Shown one piece after another: positions 34,539 to 41,835 of a stretch of DNA of 45,561 nt. Source of the stretch: an uncultured Anaerolineae bacterium (GTDB lineage: Bacteria > Chloroflexota > Anaerolineae > Anaerolineales > Villigracilaceae); assembly GCA_903822545.1 (NCBI GenBank), contig CAIJPN010000229.1, positions 1-45,561 on the forward strand. Direction: 5' to 3'. Under the pieces are notes generated by a model that saw only the letters and a list, made by a program, of their open reading frames with translations, was not told the DNA's origin and made no database searches. Positions within the stretch are counted from its first letter, which is position 1. The number at the start of each line of letters is the position of its first letter. Position numbers and translations under genes: made by a program.

Positions 34539-35174
34539 ATGAACGAAGAACTCTCAAACCTTTTCAACGCCATTCTTGAAGGAGATATGCCGAGCGCCCA
34601 AAGTGCGGCCCAGGCTGCCCTGGATGCGGGTTTAGACCCTGGACTGATCTTATCGGATGGCATGATTGCCGCAATGAAGGAAGTGGGTAGACGTTTTGAA
34701 GACGGAGATTATTTTGTACCAGAGATGTTGATTTCCGCTCGAGCCATGCAAGCCGGTCTGATCCTTCTGAAACCACACTTGCAAAGTGGTAATGTGAAAT
34801 CCGCAGGGAAGGTTGCCATTGGTACAGTTAAAGGTGATTTGCACGATATTGGTAAGAATCTAGTGGCGCTGATGCTCGAAGGTGCAGGGTTTGAAGTTAT
34901 AGATCTTGGAACAGATGCTGCGCCTGATGTTTTTGTTAAAGCAGCGCAAGAAGGTGCTCAGTTGATTGGCATGTCTGCCCTGTTGACTACCACCATGAAT
35001 AGCATGGATATGACCATTCAATCGCTCAAAAATGCAGGATTGCGGGATAATGTGAAGATTATTGTGGGCGGCGCTCCTGTGACACAAGAATTTGCCGCCA
35101 AAATCGGTGCAGATGGTTTCGCGCCGGATGCCAGCCGGGCGGTTACGCTGGCGCAATCATTGCTTGAAAAATGA
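34539..35174 (+). CDS. Corrinoid (cobalamin-binding) methyl-carrier protein, MtaC/MtbC-like
   Basis: 211 residues: an N-terminal helical cap (about 1-85, B12-binding type 1, with DGMIAAMKEVGRRFEDGDYFVPEM) and a Rossmann-like cobalamin domain (about 88-211). The base-off ligand motif D100-L-H102-D-I-G105 is intact, followed by the GVDLGTD-like segment (VIDLGTDA) and a GG near the end (VGGAPV). The length is standard for the family. It should carry a methyl group on cobalt between a methyl donor and an acceptor, in the cytoplasm. GGAGAAA precedes the ATG. It is paired with the zinc methyltransferase upstream and a sulfatase downstream. Confidence 0.93.
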   Translation: MNEELSNLFNAILEGDMPSAQSAAQAALDAGLDPGLILSDGMIAAMKEVGRRFEDGDYFVPEMLISARAMQAGLILLKPHLQSGNVKSAGKVAIGTVKGDLHDIGKNLVALMLEGAGFEVIDLGTDAAPDVFVKAAQEGAQLIGMSALLTTTMNSMDMTIQSLKNAGLRDNVKIIVGGAPVTQEFAAKIGADGFAPDASRAVTLAQSLLEK

Positions 35175-35181
35175 ATTAATA

Positions 35182-35246
35182 CTTGGGAAAACTTTCCTTT
35201 ATGCCTGCGCCAAACTTGATTTTCTTTGTAGTTGACCAGTGGCGTG
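35182..35246 (+). repeat. Second copy of the sulfatase-leader repeat
   Basis: Counterpart of 33277-33342; it includes the leader and the first codons of the intact sulfatase gene. Match is imperfect but covers both noncoding and coding bases. Confidence 0.65.
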
Positions 35247-36679
35247 GCGACGTGCTTGGTCACCTTGGAAACTCTGCTGCCCACACCCCCAACCTGGATG
35301 CCTGGGTGGCCAGTTCTGCGGTTTCATTCCGCCATGCCTTTATACAAAACCCTGTGTGCACCCCCAGCCGTTGCTCTTTCATGACAGGATGGTATTCCCA
35401 TGTACGCGGTCACCGTACGATCTACCATATGCTCCAGCCGGATGAACCAATGCTGTTGCGTTCTCTCAAACAGGCTGGGTACTATGTCTGGTGGGGCGGC
35501 AAGAATGATGTTGTCCCGGCGCAATATGGGTTTGATGCCTTCTGCGACTTTCGCCTGTCATATCCGGATCGCCTCTGCCGTCGAGATTTGCATTCTTACA
35601 ACGATTGGCGGGGAGCGCCCGACCAGCCTGGCTTTTACTCTTTCTACGCAGGCCGTTTAGATAAGCCGGCCAATTACCCTGCAGACGAACCTTTCTACTT
35701 CGATATGGATTGGCACACTGTCCTCAGTGCTATAGACTTTTTGGCTGACCCGCCGACGAACCAACCTTGGTGCTTATATATCAACATCAGTTTTCCTCAC
35801 CCGCCGTATGGCGTGGAAGAACCCTGGTATAGCCTGATAGACCGCCATCATCTACCGCACCGTATTCCGGCCCCGCCATCCTGGGAAGGTAAACCGGCGA
35901 TGTTGACCGGGATTTATGAAAATCAGAACCTGCAAAGTTGGGGAGAAGACCAATGGGATGAACTGCGGGCAACATATTACGGGATGTGCGCGCGCACCGA
36001 TCATCAGTTTGGATTGCTTTTGGACAGGCTAAACAAAAGCGGATTGAACAATTCAACTGCCATCTTCTTCTTTTCTGATCACGGTGATTTTGCTGGAGAT
36101 TATGGTCTGGTCGAAAAATCTCAAAATACATTTGAAGATTGCCTGGTATGTGTCCCTTTCCTGGTAAAACCGCCAGCCTGGATTCCTATCCGGCCAGGCA
36201 TTAGAGATGCCCTGATAGAACTTGTGGATTTTTCTGCTACGGTGGAAGATTTGGTAGGCCTACCGTCTACCCACACCCATTTTGGGCGCTCACTGTTGCC
36301 TTTGATAGCAGGCGATATAGATACCCATCGTACAGCAGTTTTTTGTGAAGGCGGGCGAATTCAAGGCGAAATCCAGGCCATGGAAACCCTGGATGAAAAA
36401 CAAGGCCGGAACTGGCTTTACTGGCCGCGCCTGGAAGTTCAACATCGTTCAGATGCCGCCCACACCAAGGCAGTCATGTGCCGCACGGCAGAATACAAAT
36501 ATGTCTATCGCTTATACGAGCAAGATGAGCTTTACGATTTACGCAGCGATCCACAGGAACTGCACAACCGTATCGCCGATCCAGGGCTTGAGAATATTCG
36601 CCAAGCGTTGAAAGACTGCGTATTAGAATTTCTGCTTGGTACAGGTGATAACGTGCCACATCAATTGGACCGGCGGTAG
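35201..36679 (+). CDS. Type I sulfatase (S1 family)
   Basis: 492 residues with the start at 35201 (MPAPNLIFFVVDQWRGD, supplying the metal-binding Asp). The modification motif C53-T-P-S-R, whose cysteine must become formylglycine, lies in NPVCTPSRCSFMTG; FFFSDHGDFAGDYGL supplies the second metal-binding block. No signal peptide is visible, so it probably acts inside on imported sulfated sugars, which is less common than periplasmic location. A maturase (anaerobic anSME type or FGE) is needed and is not in the window. Last gene of the plus-strand unit; substrate could be a sulfated sugar, but phosphonate-hydrolase-like relatives share this fold. Confidence 0.9.
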   Translation: MPAPNLIFFVVDQWRGDVLGHLGNSAAHTPNLDAWVASSAVSFRHAFIQNPVCTPSRCSFMTGWYSHVRGHRTIYHMLQPDEPMLLRSLKQAGYYVWWGGKNDVVPAQYGFDAFCDFRLSYPDRLCRRDLHSYNDWRGAPDQPGFYSFYAGRLDKPANYPADEPFYFDMDWHTVLSAIDFLADPPTNQPWCLYINISFPHPPYGVEEPWYSLIDRHHLPHRIPAPPSWEGKPAMLTGIYENQNLQSWGEDQWDELRATYYGMCARTDHQFGLLLDRLNKSGLNNSTAIFFFSDHGDFAGDYGLVEKSQNTFEDCLVCVPFLVKPPAWIPIRPGIRDALIELVDFSATVEDLVGLPSTHTHFGRSLLPLIAGDIDTHRTAVFCEGGRIQGEIQAMETLDEKQGRNWLYWPRLEVQHRSDAAHTKAVMCRTAEYKYVYRLYEQDELYDLRSDPQELHNRIADPGLENIRQALKDCVLEFLLGTGDNVPHQLDRR

Positions 36680-36801
36680 TAAATTTCTCAAAGTAAATAT
36701 TTAATCCGTTTGGTTCTTTCTTTTGGGACAAGCCACCTTGCAGTCGCTGCGACGACGTCCACAGTTAATCCATAAAATCAAGACGAGGTAACCCAGGGCA
36801 C

Positions 36802-36825
36802 AGGGCGGAAGATTGCTTCGCCCCT
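36802..36825. repeat. Hairpin repeat between convergent sulfatase and aldolase genes
   Basis: AGGGCGGAAG and CTTCGCCCCT pair around four bases with small bulges, followed by a CCCTAC-A-rich edge. GTAGGGGCGAAG-like hairpins of this type occur widely between genes of Anaerolineae (from memory), so I class it as an intergenic repeat that may also end both transcripts. Confidence 0.5.
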
Positions 36826-36832
36826 ACAAAAA

Positions 36833-37444
36833 TTAAAATTGGCTATAAGACCCGCTCATCCCGCGATACTCGATGAACGGCTCGTTGATGATTTTGGCGG
36901 CCAGTTCCATCTGGCAGGATTCTTCGAGACAGGTGGACCAGTGGAAGGCTTCGTCGAGAGTCTGGCCGGTAGCGAAGCTGCCATGTCCGCGCAACATGAT
37001 GATTTTGTAGTTTTTCAGCGCTTCGGCGACTTTGTTCGCCATCTGCGGCGTGCCGGATGCGAATTCTTCGGTCACGACCGGGATTTTTTTGAGCAGGTAG
37101 GATGCTTCGTTGTCAATCGGCACGAGCTCGTCACGAGAGAAGGAAAAGGCCACAGCTGTGCGCGGGTGACAGTGGCAGACTGCCAGAGCGGGCGTGTTCA
37201 GATAGATGGCGCGATGTACCAGTAATTCGGTCGAGGCCAGCACAACGTTGCTGTCGTTTTTATCCAGCCGGGTTTCGATCAGATCGTGTGGCTTGAGCCG
37301 TCCGAGTTGCGCACCGCGCCGTTTGATGATAACGCGGTCGCCGAGACGGATGCTCAGGTTACCGCCGTGCGAGCTGATGAGCTGCGCCGTGAACAAGTCT
37401 TCGCCAATTTCGCGGAACATTTCGTAAATTCGTGGATCAATCAT
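36833..37444 (-). CDS. Class II aldolase/adducin-family protein (fuculose-phosphate aldolase type)
   Basis: 203 residues, the size of L-fuculose/L-rhamnulose phosphate aldolases of the small subgroup. SSHGGNLSIR near residue 24 gives the phosphate-binding loop, HCHPRTA (92-98) the first two zinc histidines and RGHGSF the third. It would cleave a sugar phosphate to dihydroxyacetone phosphate and an aldehyde. It overlaps the oxidoreductase gene by four bases (ATGA) and ends the rha operon, which already has a true RhaD, so it may act on a different deoxy-sugar phosphate whose aldehyde product is then oxidised by the neighbour. Confidence 0.88.
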   Translation of the reverse strand: MIDPRIYEMFREIGEDLFTAQLISSHGGNLSIRLGDRVIIKRRGAQLGRLKPHDLIETRLDKNDSNVVLASTELLVHRAIYLNTPALAVCHCHPRTAVAFSFSRDELVPIDNEASYLLKKIPVVTEEFASGTPQMANKVAEALKNYKIIMLRGHGSFATGQTLDEAFHWSTCLEESCQMELAAKIINEPFIEYRGMSGSYSQF

Positions 37445-39222
37445 AGTAAATTCTCCAATCCCAACTCCGCCAGCTTCTTCGGGGTTGGTACGCCGTTCTC
37501 GTCCCAGCCGCGGGTGCGGTAGTATTCTTTGAGCATTGGCTCCAGTTGCGAAACCCAGCCCTTCGATGGGCCATCGGTCGGGGCTTCGGTGAGCAGTCGG
37601 GGCGGCAGACTATCGTTCTTGCTGGTGAAACCTTCCCGATTGTTGTACAACCGCTCCAGGTTCCAGACGCGCTCGCCAACTTTGATAAGCTCGCCAGTGG
37701 CATACGGGATACCCGTTACTGCGCCGAGCACGCGAGCGAAATATTCATCCGCAACGCCCATGTTGGTGAATTTGCAGATAACGAGCGAGTCAATCGCCGC
37801 GTTGGAGTTCTGGTTCAGAATGACAAAAGCGGACTTACCCTGCACCTGGAATCGGTCAATCAGCTTGGGTAGGCCGAGCACTTCCAGGCCAATCATGTTG
37901 CCGCGCATGTGACATCCGCCGCGGTTGGATGTGGCGTACAGCAAGCCCTGACCCTGCAAACCGCGCGGGTCGTAGGCGGGCATTTCCATGCCTTTAGCCG
38001 TCATCGAAAGTTCGGGATGCCCGTATTTTGTCGCCAGTCGCAGCGAGCCATCGGCCAGTTCCGTGCCGATGTCGCGGCGATAGGCCATCGCTTCGACGGT
38101 GGGAGCCAACTGGTCGGCGCGGCCAAAGCGCAAATCTGAGTCGAGATAACCCTTCTCCGAGAGTTCCATCGCGCAGGCAATGGTTGAACCCGCTGAAATG
38201 GTATCCAGCCCCAAATCGTTGCACAGCGCGTTGACTTCGATAATCGCGGGCAGGTCGTCGATGCCGCACTGCGCGCCAAATGCCCAGGTAGACTCGAATT
38301 CCGGGCCTTCGCCTTCCACTTTTTCGGTTTTGCTGATGCGGGTGCAGCCAATCGGGCAGGCCCAACAAGACTGGTTCTTAACCAGGTATTTCTCGGTCAG
38401 TTCTTCGCCCGAAATCGCTTCCGCGCCTTCAAACTGCGTCTGTTGGTGATTTCGGGTCGCCAGCGCGCCAATGTTGTTCATGATGTTCATCAGCACCACG
38501 GTGCCGAACTCGGGCAGTGCCTGGCTAGTCAGCGGGCTGGCCGCCAACAGCTTCTTGGTTTCATACATCAGGAACTTGTAACGTTCCTTGTCCATGATTT
38601 CGGGGCGGGTTGAGCCTTCCACCACAATCGCCTTCAGGTTTTTCGAGCCCATCACCGCACCGGGGCCGCCGCGCGCCGCCGCCCGTTCACGGTCGTTCAT
38701 AATCGCCGCAATCCGGCTCAGGTTTTCGCCCGCTGGGCCGATGCACAGCACGTTGCGTTTGTTGTTATTCTGGCCGAGCTTCTCGGTCAGGGCAAAAACG
38801 CGCATGCCCCACAATTCAGACGCATCATGGAAGGTCACTTCGCTGTTCTTGATTTCAATCCAGACCGGCTTTTCAGCCTTGCCGCGCACAATCAGCACGT
38901 CATAGCCGGTTTTCTTGAACTGCATCCCCCAGTACCCGCCCGAGTTCGCATCCAGCACGGTGCCGGTCAGCGGGCTTTTGGTGGTTACCGAAAAGCGGTT
39001 GCTGGTCTGGTAGCCAGTCGCCGTCAATGGGCCGTTGGTAAAAATCAGCACATTTTCGGGGCTGAGCGGGTCCACATCCGGCCCCACCAAATCCCACAAC
39101 AGCCGCGCACCCAGCCCGCGCCCGCCGATAAACTGCTTGGCCATCTCTATATCGAGCGGCGACTCCTTGTGGGTCTGCTTGGTCAGGTCAATCTCTAAAA
39201 TTTTTCCGTTCCAACCGTTCAT
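37441..39222 (-). CDS. Aldehyde:ferredoxin oxidoreductase (tungsten/molybdenum enzyme)
   Basis: 593 residues from the ATG at 39222, which has AGGAG close upstream; an earlier in-frame ATG contains that site and is rejected. The family start (NGWNGKILEIDL) and FIGGRGLGARLLWD are intact. The [4Fe-4S] ligands are C286-x2-C289-x3-C293 and C483, as in characterised enzymes, and the ARGGPGAVMGSKNLKAIVV segment binds the bis-pterin cofactor. These oxygen-sensitive enzymes oxidise aldehydes to acids and reduce ferredoxin. Placement behind the rhamnose genes points to L-lactaldehyde as substrate. A pterin sulfur-carrier gene lies 11 bases upstream, supporting cofactor supply in step. Confidence 0.95.
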   Translation of the reverse strand: MNGWNGKILEIDLTKQTHKESPLDIEMAKQFIGGRGLGARLLWDLVGPDVDPLSPENVLIFTNGPLTATGYQTSNRFSVTTKSPLTGTVLDANSGGYWGMQFKKTGYDVLIVRGKAEKPVWIEIKNSEVTFHDASELWGMRVFALTEKLGQNNNKRNVLCIGPAGENLSRIAAIMNDRERAAARGGPGAVMGSKNLKAIVVEGSTRPEIMDKERYKFLMYETKKLLAASPLTSQALPEFGTVVLMNIMNNIGALATRNHQQTQFEGAEAISGEELTEKYLVKNQSCWACPIGCTRISKTEKVEGEGPEFESTWAFGAQCGIDDLPAIIEVNALCNDLGLDTISAGSTIACAMELSEKGYLDSDLRFGRADQLAPTVEAMAYRRDIGTELADGSLRLATKYGHPELSMTAKGMEMPAYDPRGLQGQGLLYATSNRGGCHMRGNMIGLEVLGLPKLIDRFQVQGKSAFVILNQNSNAAIDSLVICKFTNMGVADEYFARVLGAVTGIPYATGELIKVGERVWNLERLYNNREGFTSKNDSLPPRLLTEAPTDGPSKGWVSQLEPMLKEYYRTRGWDENGVPTPKKLAELGLENLL

Positions 39223-39233
39223 AATTTCTCCTG

Positions 39234-39515
39234 TCATCCGCCAGCCATCGGCGGGAAAATTGACACTACATCAGACTCTGTTACCGGAGCATTTACATCA
39301 TCCGTGGGATGCCCGTTTATTGTGATGATGACATGTGGGCAGATTTGCCCGTTTCCCGAAAGAGCATCGGGACTATGTTCGAGCAGATTCGCCACAAGCG
39401 CCGGGTACTGTTTAACCAGTTCGGATACCACCGCCCCGACACTTGCTCCTGTTACCGAAACTTCTTTTGTTCCCGCTACTTTGCGCAGGTTGGCGAATAA
39501 CTTTACTGTGGGCAT
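39234..39515 (-). CDS. MoaD/ThiS-family sulfur carrier protein
   Basis: 93 residues from the ATG at 39515 (PTVKLFANLRKVAGTKEV), ubiquitin-like, ending in the required Gly-Gly (FPPMAGG) that is adenylated and thiocarboxylated. It donates sulfur to make molybdopterin dithiolene, used in both molybdenum and tungsten cofactors. The open frame extends upstream to 39545 but without a ribosome binding site and into an inverted repeat. MoaD-like genes are commonly placed next to aldehyde ferredoxin oxidoreductases; here it directly precedes that gene. Confidence 0.9.
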   Translation of the reverse strand: MPTVKLFANLRKVAGTKEVSVTGASVGAVVSELVKQYPALVANLLEHSPDALSGNGQICPHVIITINGHPTDDVNAPVTESDVVSIFPPMAGG

Positions 39516-39531
39516 TTTTCTCGCCTGTGGA

Positions 39532-39618
39532 GTGCGTCGCACCATGCTAAACGGGACATTTCTCAGCCTTGGGAAATCCCGTTTAATGGGTTAATCCTAC
39601 CCGTTTGGTGCGACGTAC
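39532..39618 (-). repeat. Nested inverted repeat with two competing pairings between rhaA and moaD
   Basis: Outer arms GTGCGTCGCACCA (39532-39544) and TGGTGCGACGTAC (39606-39618) pair with one mismatch. Inside, AAACGGG (39549-39555) can pair with CCCGTTT at 39578-39584, extended by a further base and weaker pairs, or with CCCGTTT at 39600-39606, which would lengthen the outer stem. The two pairings exclude each other. It may be a mobile palindromic repeat, a processing site, or an RNA switch ahead of moaD. Confidence 0.65.
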
Positions 39619-39623
39619 CTTCA

Positions 39624-40871
39624 TTATCTCTTCGAGAGTTCCTTCTTCTCGTAATCCTTCACCACCCGCATGAAATCCATCCCAACTGGCACGCCTTTTT
39701 GCTGGCAATAGGTATCCCAAACGGCGCTGGCAGGCATGGCCTTGAGTTCTTCCATCAGTGCCAACCGGCTGGAGAAATCACCTTCGGCTTCGAACTGGTT
39801 GAGCATCTGGCGCGGCTCGAGCAGGGCATTCAGCACTGCCCGGAGCGTATTCCGCGCCCCGATTGTCCACGCGGCGATGCGGTTGATGCTCGCATCGAAA
39901 TAATCCAGCCCGATATGCACGCGATTGAGCGCATCCGCTCGGACGATTTCCTGGGCGATAGCCTGCAAATCATCGTTGAAGGTGACCACATGGTCACTAT
40001 CCCAGCGCACGCCGCGGCTGACGTGCAGCAGGATTTCGTCGATATACAAAAGGATGGATGAAATCTTGTCGGCAATCGTCTCGGTGGGGTGGAAATGCCC
40101 AGAATCGAGCGTCAACAGTACCCTGCGGCTGACGGCGTAGGCGGTGTAGAACTCCATCGAGCCGGTGACGTAACTTTCAGAGCCAATTCCGAACAATTTA
40201 GGCTCAACGGCGTCCAGGTTGTGGAACAACTTTTCAGCCAGGATTTTGTCCAGGGATTCGATGAGCAGGCGGCGGGGCGTGGAGCGGTCCGCCGGGGAAT
40301 CCTTGTAGCCGTCGGGAATCCAGATATTCGTTACAGCCTTAGTCCCCAATTCCTTCCCAAACCAATCACCGATGTTGCGGCTGGCGATGCAGTGCTCCAC
40401 CCAAAACTGGCGAATGGCCGGGTCGCGGTGCGAGAGCGTGAACCCATCGGCGGCGAGGGGGTGCGAGAAACAGGTCGGGTTGAAATCGATGCCGTGATTG
40501 TTGGCTTTTGCCCAATCCTTCCAGCCGGAAAAATGCCTGGGCTCGATGGCGTTGCGATCAACTTTGGTATCGGATTCGAGATAAATGGCGTGCAGGTTCA
40601 GGCGGTGCGAGCCGGGCAGCAGGCTGTAGATCACGTTCAGGTCGCGGCGCAGTTCATCGGCGTTGCGGGCCTTGCCGGGATAGTTGCCGGTGGCAGCGAT
40701 GCCGCCAGTCAGCTCGCCGTCAGGGTTCTCGAACCCGCCGACATCGTCACCTTGCCAGCAATGCAGCGAAATGGCGATTTTTTCGAGCGCGGTCATGGCG
40801 ACATCGGTATCCACACCGAAGGCGGCGTAGCGTTCTTTGGCGAGGGTGTAGGCTTGTTGAATATTATCCAT
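39624..40871 (-). CDS. rhaA: L-rhamnose isomerase
   Basis: 415 residues, clearly the Escherichia coli RhaA type: [19 protein letters not shown] near residue 34, [58 protein letters not shown] and SGHFHPTE match the family through the metal ligands (Glu, Asp and His residues of these blocks). It converts L-rhamnose to L-rhamnulose in the cytoplasm. AAAGGA precedes the ATG. Gene order after it (moaD, AOR, aldolase) is unusual; before it lies rhaD, with an imperfect inverted repeat in the gap. Confidence 0.97.
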   Translation of the reverse strand: MDNIQQAYTLAKERYAAFGVDTDVAMTALEKIAISLHCWQGDDVGGFENPDGELTGGIAATGNYPGKARNADELRRDLNVIYSLLPGSHRLNLHAIYLESDTKVDRNAIEPRHFSGWKDWAKANNHGIDFNPTCFSHPLAADGFTLSHRDPAIRQFWVEHCIASRNIGDWFGKELGTKAVTNIWIPDGYKDSPADRSTPRRLLIESLDKILAEKLFHNLDAVEPKLFGIGSESYVTGSMEFYTAYAVSRRVLLTLDSGHFHPTETIADKISSILLYIDEILLHVSRGVRWDSDHVVTFNDDLQAIAQEIVRADALNRVHIGLDYFDASINRIAAWTIGARNTLRAVLNALLEPRQMLNQFEAEGDFSSRLALMEELKAMPASAVWDTYCQQKGVPVGMDFMRVVKDYEKKELSKR

Positions 40872-40887
40872 AATGATTTCCTTTTCT

Positions 40888-40945
40888 GACCGTGGACGAT
40901 AGACCGTAGATCGTCAAATCCATCTCTGGTCTGTCGTCTGCGGTT
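40888..40945 (-). repeat. Imperfect inverted repeat between rhaD and rhaA
   Basis: GACCGTGGACGATAGACC (40888-40905) and GGTCTGTCGTCTGCGGTT (40928-40945) match as inverted arms at 13 of 18 positions and fill nearly the whole 73-base gap. A shorter GACCGTAGAT echo lies inside. It looks like an intergenic palindromic repeat; its right end reaches the rhaD stop. Confidence 0.55.
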
Positions 40946-41790
40946 TAAAAAATGTTCTGCTTGATATTGAACGCAGCACAAATGGCGCGGATTTCTTCGG
41001 GACTCAGACCTTCGCCGATTTCGCCAACTGTCAGATTGAGATACTCGTACTTGGCGGCGGTTTCGGCGTACTCCACACGGTCGGCGGCACGCTTAACGGA
41101 AATATCAGAGCGGGCCATGACGCCGTGCTTGGCCCAGATGACGATGCGATGCTCGCGCAGTGCCGCGACGTTCCCAGCCATCAGTTCAGGGGAGCCAGGT
41201 AGCTTGAAGGGGATAAAACCAATTCCTTCGGGCAGGTTGATGATGTTTTCGGGCTGCCAACGCAGCAGGTGGGTGTTTAGATAAGTTTCATCCTGGTAGC
41301 GCGGGATGTGGCTCAGGTAGGTCAGGTGTACCGGCTGGGCGTGGATGACGGCGTGAAAGTTGGTGCCGGTCAGCAAAATCTGGTCGTAGTGGACGGCTAG
41401 GTGCGAGTTGAATTCGCTGGTAACACGCTCAAAGCGGCGTTGGTAAGAAGTATAAAGTTTGCCGGTTTTCCCGCCTTCGTTGACGACGATACAGGCCAGG
41501 TTGGCAGTCGGCTCATCGATGATTTCGCGCAAGCGGCGGCCGGAGCCGCTGACGATGAAGGTAGCGCCCGCCAGTTCAGGGACGGGCTGGGGCAGTTCAA
41601 TTTCGCTGATGAGCGGGAATCGCGTGCGCAACTCAACCGGCCACACCGTCCCGGTGTCCTTCCGGGAGCGCAGGCAGATGGAAATATTGCCTGCCGCGCC
41701 TTCGCTGGCTTCGATTTCGGCGATGTGGCGGCCTGCTTCGCCCATCATGGTAAGCAGGTCGTCGAGTTCAGGGTAGGGGGATTGGAGCAT
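40945..41790 (-). CDS. rhaD: Rhamnulose-1-phosphate aldolase
   Basis: 281 residues, class II zinc aldolase of the RhaD type. EGAAGNISICLR, FIVSGSGRRLREI, SEFNSHLAVHY, HAVIHAQPVHLTYLSH (zinc histidines) and VIWAKHGVMARSD are the expected blocks. It cleaves L-rhamnulose 1-phosphate to dihydroxyacetone phosphate and L-lactaldehyde. AAGGA precedes the ATG. Encoded after rhaB with a perfect hairpin between them. The lactaldehyde has no classical dehydrogenase or reductase gene here, which gives meaning to the oxidoreductase gene downstream. Confidence 0.96.
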   Translation of the reverse strand: MLQSPYPELDDLLTMMGEAGRHIAEIEASEGAAGNISICLRSRKDTGTVWPVELRTRFPLISEIELPQPVPELAGATFIVSGSGRRLREIIDEPTANLACIVVNEGGKTGKLYTSYQRRFERVTSEFNSHLAVHYDQILLTGTNFHAVIHAQPVHLTYLSHIPRYQDETYLNTHLLRWQPENIINLPEGIGFIPFKLPGSPELMAGNVAALREHRIVIWAKHGVMARSDISVKRAADRVEYAETAAKYEYLNLTVGEIGEGLSPEEIRAICAAFNIKQNIF

Positions 41791-41803
41791 TTTTATCCTT
41801 GCA

Positions 41804-41832
41804 GTAAGGGCGAGCCATCGGCTCGCCCTTAC
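41804..41832 (-). repeat. Perfect hairpin between rhaB and rhaD
   Basis: GTAAGGGCGAGCC (41804-41816), three-base loop ATC, then the exact complement GGCTCGCCCTTAC (41820-41832). It takes up most of the 45-base gap. Without a T-run it is more likely a repeat or mRNA processing/stability element than a terminator. Confidence 0.75.
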
Positions 41833-41835
41833 GAG

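Noticed and set aside
39516-39623. Molybdenum/tungsten-cofactor riboswitch before moaD
   Set aside because: The position is suggestive, but I cannot match the conserved cofactor-RNA features from memory; reported only as a nested inverted repeat.
40089-40889. 266-codon plus-strand frame opposite rhaA
   Set aside because: Antisense to a fully conserved rhaA; explained by third-position GC bias of the real gene.
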